This document shows, piece by piece, positions 7,401 through 10,225 of a DNA stretch of 10,225 nucleotides. Position numbers and translations under genes: made by a program. This stretch comes from UBA3305 sp002373555 (GTDB lineage Bacteria > Bacillota > Clostridia > Lachnospirales > Lachnospiraceae), in assembly GCA_946612455.1 (NCBI GenBank), contig CAMOER010000058.1, forward strand, positions 1-10,225. Reading direction: 5' to 3'. The notes below the pieces were generated by a model that was not told the origin of the DNA, did no database searches, and worked only from the letters and a program-made list of their open reading frames with translations. Position 1 is the stretch's first letter. Each line of letters starts with the position of its first letter.

Positions 7401-9040
7401 GTCAGCAGATTTCCCGTATTGCCGAGATAGACCTTCGTGGACGTCACGATCTCCTCCCGCAGCGCGTCGAGCGGCGGATTCGTCACCTGCGCGAACTGCT
7501 GTTTGAAATAAGCTAACAGCGGCTGTCTGCGTTTTGAAAGCACCGGCAGCGGATTGTCCGCGCCCATGGCGGAGATCGGCTCCGTGCCCGTCTCGGCCAT
7601 CAGCAGGATGGATGTCCTGTAGTCCTCAAAGCTGTATCCGAACGCCTTCTGCAGTCTTGCCAGCTGCGCGGCGTCATAGGTCTCCACTCTGCCGTTGGGC
7701 GTACGCAGCCGCTCCAGCGGGATCAGATTGTTGTCCAGCCATTCCCCGTAGGGCTGTCTTCCGGCGTAGCGCATCTTCAGTTCCTCATCATCCACCAGCC
7801 GTCCTTCCGCCGTGTCCACGAGCAGCATTTTTCCAGGACGCAGACGGTCCTTGCGCACGATCTTCTCTTCCGGAAGATCCTCCAGCGCGCCGACTTCGGA
7901 GGACAGGATCAGCTCGTCATCTTCGGTAATGTAATAACGCGACGGCCGGAAACCGTTTCTGTCCAGGACCGCGCCGACTTTTTCCCCATCGGTGAACACG
8001 ATCGAGGCCGGCCCGTCCCAGGGTTCCATCATCGTGGCATAATACCGGTAGAAATTGCGCTTGATCAGGCTCATCGAACGGTCATTCGCCCAGGCTTCGG
8101 GGATCATCACCATGACCGCCAGGGGCAGATCCATGCCGTTCATCATCATGAATTCGACCGCGTTGTCCAGCATCGCGGAATCCGAACCGCCGTCCCGGAT
8201 GACCGGGAGCACCTTATAGAGCTCGTCCTGCATATACGGGGATTCCATCTTCTCTTCCCGCAGCGCCATCTTATCGGCATTTCCGCCGATCGTATTGATC
8301 TCTCCGTTTTGCACGAGAAGCCGGTACGGATGCGACCGCTCCCAGCTGGGATCCGTATTCGTACTGAATCTGGAGTGCGTTATGCCGATAGCGGATTCAT
8401 AGTCCGGATCGCTCAGATCCGGGTAGAAGGACCGCAGCTGACCGACCAGGAACATGCCCTTGTAGACGATCGTCCGGCTGGAGAGCGAAACGATGTAGGA
8501 ATTGTCATTGCTCTGCTCAAACACTCTCTTGACGACATAGAGCTTTCTGTCAAAATCGATGCCGGGCTTCACGCCGGCCGGCCTTCGGACGAATCCCTGC
8601 CAGATCGACGGCATGGTATCCAGCGCTCTTTTCCCGAGGATCTCCGGACATACGGGAACTTCCCGCCAGCCCAGGAATTCCATGCCTTCCTGCCCTACGA
8701 CGATCTCGAACATTTTTTTCGCCTGTCCGCGCTTGAATACATTCTGCGGAAAGAAGAACATCCCGATGCCGAGATCGCCCGCGTTCCCGGCATCGATCCC
8801 CTGCGCGTTCAGCTTTCCGGCAAAAAACTTATGCGAGATCTGCAGCAGGATGCCGACGCCGTCGCCGGTCTTTCCTTCCGCATCCTTTCCCGCGCGGTGC
8901 TCCAGATTTTCCACGATCTTAAGCGTCCGGCTGACGATGCTGTGGCTCTGCTTTCCTTTTATATTTACGATCAGCCCGATACCGCAGGCATCGTGTTCAA
9001 AGGAACTGCGGTATAAGCCCTTCTCCTCTGCTTTTTTCAT
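4490..9040 (-). CDS. gltB: Glutamate synthase (NADPH), large (alpha) subunit
   Basis: The 1516-residue product has the full domain set of bacterial glutamate synthase. It hydrolyses glutamine and channels the ammonia to 2-oxoglutarate on an FMN site. A short leader of about 18 residues precedes HDACGIG. Cys19 should become the N-terminal nucleophile of the class II amidotransferase after leader removal. GITHSRFSTN and LLVQNGEINTIGGN (about 219-254) are glutaminase motifs. The central linker domain follows, then the synthase domain from about 875 with SYGSLSPEAHETLA, GRSNTGEGGQPEERS, LISPPPHHDIYSIEDL and VSGASGGTGAAP. Cysteines 1118, 1124 and 1129, in a C-x5-C-x4-C pattern ending CPVGV, are the 3Fe-4S ligands. 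A C-terminal GXGXG beta-helix domain (roughly 1230-1480) completes it. It is the first gene of the operon. In Bacillus naming this subunit is called GltA. No defect is seen. Confidence 0.98.
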   Translation of the reverse strand: MKKAEEKGLYRSSFEHDACGIGLIVNIKGKQSHSIVSRTLKIVENLEHRAGKDAEGKTGDGVGILLQISHKFFAGKLNAQGIDAGNAGDLGIGMFFFPQNVFKRGQAKKMFEIVVGQEGMEFLGWREVPVCPEILGKRALDTMPSIWQGFVRRPAGVKPGIDFDRKLYVVKRVFEQSNDNSYIVSLSSRTIVYKGMFLVGQLRSFYPDLSDPDYESAIGITHSRFSTNTDPSWERSHPYRLLVQNGEINTIGGNADKMALREEKMESPYMQDELYKVLPVIRDGGSDSAMLDNAVEFMMMNGMDLPLAVMVMIPEAWANDRSMSLIKRNFYRYYATMMEPWDGPASIVFTDGEKVGAVLDRNGFRPSRYYITEDDELILSSEVGALEDLPEEKIVRKDRLRPGKMLLVDTAEGRLVDDEELKMRYAGRQPYGEWLDNNLIPLERLRTPNGRVETYDAAQLARLQKAFGYSFEDYRTSILLMAETGTEPISAMGADNPLPVLSKRRQPLLAYFKQQFAQVTNPPLDALREEIVTSTKVYLGNTGNLLTERPENCNVLCIDNPILTGTDMLKIRALKAQGMQVETVSILHYKGTRLKQAIKNLCAEVDFCYKKGASILILSDRGVDENHVAIPSLLAVSAVRQHLVNTRKGSNMSVVLESGEPREVHHFAALMGYGAAAVYPYLAHETIRQMVETDVLKKDLYTAVEDYNNAVLGGITKIASKMGISTLQSYEGAKVFEAVGINADVVEKYFTGTVSRIGGISLEDMDAQMDALHSAAFDPLGLPVDLTLDSTGGHKMRSGAEEHLYNPLTIHLLQQACWKNDAALFEQYEKSVTDGQRDMNLRSLIDIVYPEKGIPLEEVEPVSEIVKRFHTGAMSYGSLSPEAHETLAVAMNHLGGRSNTGEGGQPEERSSVNENGIYRGCAIKQVASGRFGVTSHYLVDAKEIQIKIAQGAKPGEGGHLPGAKVYPWVADTRNSTPGVGLISPPPHHDIYSIEDLAQLIYDLKNVNKYAEISVKLVSEAGVGTIAAGVAKAGAEAILVSGASGGTGAAPRSSIYNAGLPWEIGLAEAHQTLIRNGLRNKVRLLTDGKLMTGRDLAVACMLGAEGFGFATAPLVTLGCVMMRLCNLDTCPVGVTTQNPALRKNFQGKPEYVEHFMLFIAESLRKEMAKLGFRTVEELCGHTEYLKTRADLSMNNPYAQTLKLASLCLDDAPTEQLHFKKGNTFDFRLSETIDEKVLLPAFAENLTNGRPAQIRTEVRNTDRTFAAQLGSEVTRKFGNTLPEDTFVIHAAGHGGQSFGAFLPKGVTVELSGDANDHLGKGLSGGKLIVKTPAGFRQKAEENIIIGNVALYGATGGSLFVNGIAGERFCVRNSGASAVVEGVGNHACEYMTGGTVVVLGDTGKNFAAGMSGGVAYVYDPANTLYLNLNRELVSLETITEQEDLQILRDLITRHVEATGSERGARILEDFAAAASRFRKVIPREYKLMTELSEKYIRIGADPVNARIQAFYKRRKEMGV

Positions 9041-9045
9041 CTGCA

Positions 9046-9051
9046 CCTCCT
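9046..9051 (-). promoter_or_regulatory. gltB ribosome binding site that fixes the start
   Basis: AGGAGG lies 5 bases before ATG at 9040. A GTG two codons earlier (9044-9046) is in frame but shares a base with this motif, so it cannot use it. The ATG is therefore the start. Confidence 0.85.
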
Positions 9052-9062
9052 GTCTTCCTGTC

Positions 9063-9080
9063 CCCGGAGAAGTCTCCGGG
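9063..9080 (-). promoter_or_regulatory. Leader hairpin 2, immediately before the gltB ribosome binding site
   Basis: On the minus-strand RNA, CCCGGAG pairs with CTCCGGG around an ACUU tetraloop. It has no U tract. The 3' arm contains UUCUCC, which could instead pair with the AGGAGG ribosome binding site 11 bases further on. Formation of this hairpin could thus keep the ribosome binding site free. The structure is read from the sequence, and the effect on translation is inferred. Confidence 0.5.
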
Positions 9081-9085
9081 CTTTT

Positions 9086-9135
9086 ACGGCAGAAGAAAAA
9101 GGCGCTGCATAATCAATATGCAGCGCCTTTGCCGT
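9086..9135 (-). terminator. Terminator-like hairpin inside the gltB leader (attenuator candidate)
   Basis: On the minus strand, AAAGGCGCTGCAT (9130-9118) and ATGCAGCGCC (9110-9101) form a perfect 10-bp stem with a 7-base loop ATTGATT, followed by TTTTTCTTCT. The first T residues also pair with the leading AAA, extending the stem to 13 bp. Further out, ACGGCA and TGCCGT (9130-9135 and 9086-9091) can form a 6-bp helix that encloses the whole element and would use up bases beyond the T tract. The element sits between the predicted gltB promoter and gltB, and no second promoter is seen between it and the gene. Either it attenuates the operon or it acts as a 5' stability cap. It is too close to the predicted start to be merely the terminator of a gene upstream of the promoter, although it could also stop read-through from there. 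Confidence 0.7.
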
Positions 9136-9145
9136 CTCTGGCGGT

Positions 9146-9174
9146 ATTATAGCACCCGGTTTCCAATCTGTATA
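9146..9174 (-). promoter_or_regulatory. Predicted gltB-gltD-glnN operon promoter
   Basis: On the minus strand a consensus TATAAT (9146-9151) is preceded by TGC, giving an extended -10. TATACA (9169-9174, four of six matches to the -35 consensus) lies 17 bases upstream. Transcription should start near 9139, leaving a leader of about 100 bases before gltB. An AT-rich stretch (about 9175-9260) directly upstream could serve as an UP element. The weak -35 with a strong extended -10 fits a promoter that relies on an activator. Confidence 0.72.
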
Positions 9175-9194
9175 GTACCTTTTTTAAATAAAAA

Positions 9195-9217
9195 TAAGTA
9201 TTTTTTAAATATACTTA
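9195..9217 (-). promoter_or_regulatory. Dyad upstream of the gltB promoter, possible LysR-type activator site
   Basis: TAAGTA and TACTTA are perfect 6-bp arms separated by 11 bases. The centre (about 9206) is near -67 relative to the predicted start at 9139. LysR-type regulators, including GltC of Bacillus subtilis gltAB, bind a T-N11-A dyad near -65. Position and geometry fit. The region is very AT-rich, so a chance dyad is possible, and no regulator gene is in the window. Confidence 0.4.
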
Positions 9218-9267
9218 ATTATATTAACTTTATCAAATTTTTATGATCTATTTTCATCATTCCAGTC

Positions 9268-9543
9268 TTACTCCAGCCGGAATCCGCAGATCCGGCAGTC
9301 TCTTGTTCCCAGCACCGCAAAGTTTTCATACACCGCCGGCGATGCCTCCACCGTGACATGATCAAAGTCGAACATATCGTATTCCTCTCCGGTCAGTCCG
9401 TCCAGCAGATACAGCTTGCCGGAGGAACTGCAGTACAGCACCGCGCCGCTGCCGTCCGGCTTATACACACAGACGGGCGATGACCAGGCGTAAGATGCCT
9501 CCTGCTCCCAGACGACCGTTCCGGTCTTCTTTTCAAGCCCTGC
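9268..9543 (-). pseudogene. PQQ-type beta-propeller protein, C-terminal fragment
   Basis: About 90 codons end at TAA (9268-9270). The first residues, GLEKKTGTVVWE, match the 'ALD-x-KTG-x-x-(V/L)WE' signature of PQQ-like propeller blades. Another blade strand follows as SGKLYLLDGLTGEEY, and then ASPAVYENFAVLGTRD and a C-terminal CGFRLE. It is the last one to two blades of what should be a several-hundred-residue protein. The upstream part is missing: beyond about 9543 the frame enters the antisense of a recombinase and meets a stop at 9556-9558. No start codon or ribosome binding site is available, so it is a broken 3' end. Substrate and location of the intact protein are unknown, since such propellers in clostridia are often secreted or membrane-attached. 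No terminator is seen between its stop and the gltB promoter. Confidence 0.7.
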
Positions 9544-9546
9544 AGG
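9539..9546. other. 8-bp palindrome at the junction of two gene fragments
   Basis: CCTGCAGG, a perfect palindrome, lies exactly where similarity to the propeller protein (to the left, minus strand) ends and similarity to the recombinase (to the right, plus strand) begins. It may be the scar of a rearrangement or a join made during library construction or assembly. Confidence 0.5.
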
Positions 9547-9974
9547 CAATGGCGGTCAGGGCCATCAATAAGGCCTTCGCGATCCACCAGTCCACCAAGG
9601 ACAAGATGATCGAGTGTGTGGATGAGGCCCTGAACGAGGAGCTGAGCGATCAGGCTGCTGCCCTTGAGGAGCAGATTCGCACCCTGCAGCTGGAACTGAT
9701 GGGCTACCGGACGGACTCTCCGGAGGTCGAACGCATCGGTACTGAGATCATCCGGCTGCGGAATCAGAAGGACGAGCTGCTTTCCCAGACTGCCCTCAGC
9801 GCCCAGCGGACCTACGAAATCCGGGAACTCGCCAGCTTCTTCGACGGTCTTGACGGGCCGGTGGAATCCTACGATGAGACCTATGTCCGCAGACTCCTGA
9901 GCCGGATCACGGTCTTCGAGGACCGGCTGGTCTTTGCCTTTAAGGACGGGAAGGAATTCACGATTCAGGGATGA
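9540..9974 (+). pseudogene. Large serine recombinase, C-terminal fragment
   Basis: About 144 codons read from the junction to TGA (9972-9974). They begin LQAMAVRAINKAF, continue into a charged heptad-like segment (about 9640-9800, with SDQAAALEEQIRTLQLELMG) that looks like the coiled-coil region of large serine recombinases, and end with ESYDETYVRRLLSRITVFED and a VFAFKDGKEFTI strand. That end is typical of recombinases from clostridial integrative elements. The catalytic resolvase domain with its active serine, and most of the DNA-binding part, are absent, so it cannot recombine. The open frame begins at an ATG (9480) that is antisense to the propeller fragment and is not a real start. The fragment runs head to head with the propeller remnant. 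A terminator follows 15 bases after the stop. Confidence 0.72.
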
Positions 9975-9989
9975 ATGTGCAGATATAGA

Positions 9990-10025
9990 AACACCTCCGA
10001 GCCGTTATGGTTCAGAGGTGTTTTT
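9990..10025 (+). terminator. Intrinsic terminator after the recombinase fragment
   Basis: AACACCTC (9990-9997) pairs with GAGGTGTT. The stem continues past one mismatch through GA-G-CC with one G-U pair and closes on GTTAT. It is followed by a run of T. The A residues on the 5' side give some T residues on the other strand, so weak action in the minus direction is possible. It is most likely the native terminator of the recombinase gene. Confidence 0.8.
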
Positions 10026-10084
10026 GTCATTATGCCGCTCCTCATCGCCGGTGATGGCAGTGTGGGAGCCGGATTTATCACTTT

Positions 10085-10225
10085 TTACTTGATATACTGG
10101 GTCAATCCGGCCAGAAGGTTGTCCATTTTTTCCGGGCTCAGCATATCTCAAAAACAATGCTTGATGAAGTCTTTGAATATTTTCCGGCTGTGCTCATCCG
10201 TTCTCCATGAAAACTCCGGATGCCA
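10085..10225 (-). pseudogene. Unidentified protein, C-terminal end with an in-frame stop
   Basis: From the right window edge a minus-strand frame reads WHPEFSWRTDEHSRKIFKDF and on to IKHCF, then meets TGA (10148-10150). It continues in the same frame as DMLSPEKMDNLLAGLTQYIK up to TAA (10085-10087). The two halves look like one helical C-terminus interrupted by a single stop, because the join would read naturally as CF-E-DML. Alternatively the gene simply ends at the TGA. I do not recognise the family. A helical tail of this kind would suit a small regulator, but that is a guess. Between its end and the terminator at 10025 I see nothing else. Confidence 0.35.

Noticed and set aside
9131..9142. 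GCC-AGAGAC-GGC mini-hairpin with a hexaloop having A1 and G4, as in ANTAR target RNAs
   Set aside because: The stem is only 3 bp and the predicted start site (about 9139) lies inside it, so it would not be intact in the transcript.
4484..9152. Several long plus-strand frames opposite gltB (for example 5501-6571, 6608-7516, 8309-9016)
   Set aside because: All are antisense shadows of gltB with Arg/His-rich translations and no recognisable family or ribosome binding site.
9965..10030. 21-codon minus-strand frame with a GAGGAG before its ATG
   Set aside because: It lies entirely across the terminator and the end of the recombinase fragment, and its translation looks like read-out of the hairpin.
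1..10225. CRISPR arrays, tRNA or rRNA genes, intact insertion sequences
   Set aside because: No regularly spaced repeats, cloverleaf or rRNA-like stretches, or complete transposase frames were seen on either strand.

Overview
The window looks like chromosomal DNA from a Gram-positive anaerobe of the Clostridia, probably a GC-rich gut lineage. The basis is strong AGGAGG-type ribosome binding sites, a class III glutamine synthetase, a bacterial-type two-subunit glutamate synthase, a Firmicute-style Phd/YefM antitoxin and large-serine-recombinase debris typical of clostridial conjugative elements. The genus cannot be read from the sequence.

The core (about 809 to 9175, all minus strand) is one complete ammonia-assimilation operon: promoter, structured leader, gltB (glutamate synthase large subunit), gltD (small subunit), then a class III glutamine synthetase (glnN type). 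GltB and GltD form the NADPH-dependent enzyme that turns glutamine plus 2-oxoglutarate into two glutamates. The glutamine synthetase re-forms glutamine from glutamate and ammonia, so one transcript encodes a full GS-GOGAT cycle. gltB and gltD are 4 bp apart. gltD and the synthetase are 77 bp apart, with a GC-rich inverted repeat between them. The three proteins look intact and keep their key motifs.

The gltB upstream region is the most informative non-coding part. A perfect TATAAT with a TG extension lies about 105 bp before the gltB start. A 6-bp dyad with an 11-bp spacer sits near -67, the usual place for a LysR-type recognition site. Between promoter and gene lie a strong terminator-shaped hairpin with a T-rich tail, an outer helix that encloses it, and a second hairpin just before the Shine-Dalgarno sequence. 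This is a good candidate for an uncharacterised attenuation leader.

Both flanks are mobile-element and defence debris. Left (1 to about 750): AT-rich DNA with the start of a Phd/YefM antitoxin at the window edge, a strong terminator, a piece of a TrlF-like PHP-ATPase cut off before its ATPase part, and a short remnant resembling a serine-recombinase C-terminus. Right (9268 to 10225): the C-terminal piece of a PQQ-type beta-propeller protein joined head to head, at an 8-bp palindrome, to the C-terminal third of a large serine recombinase. A terminator follows, then the end of an unidentified minus-strand frame with an in-frame stop. No intact new system is visible. The interest lies in the leader and in the broken junctions.
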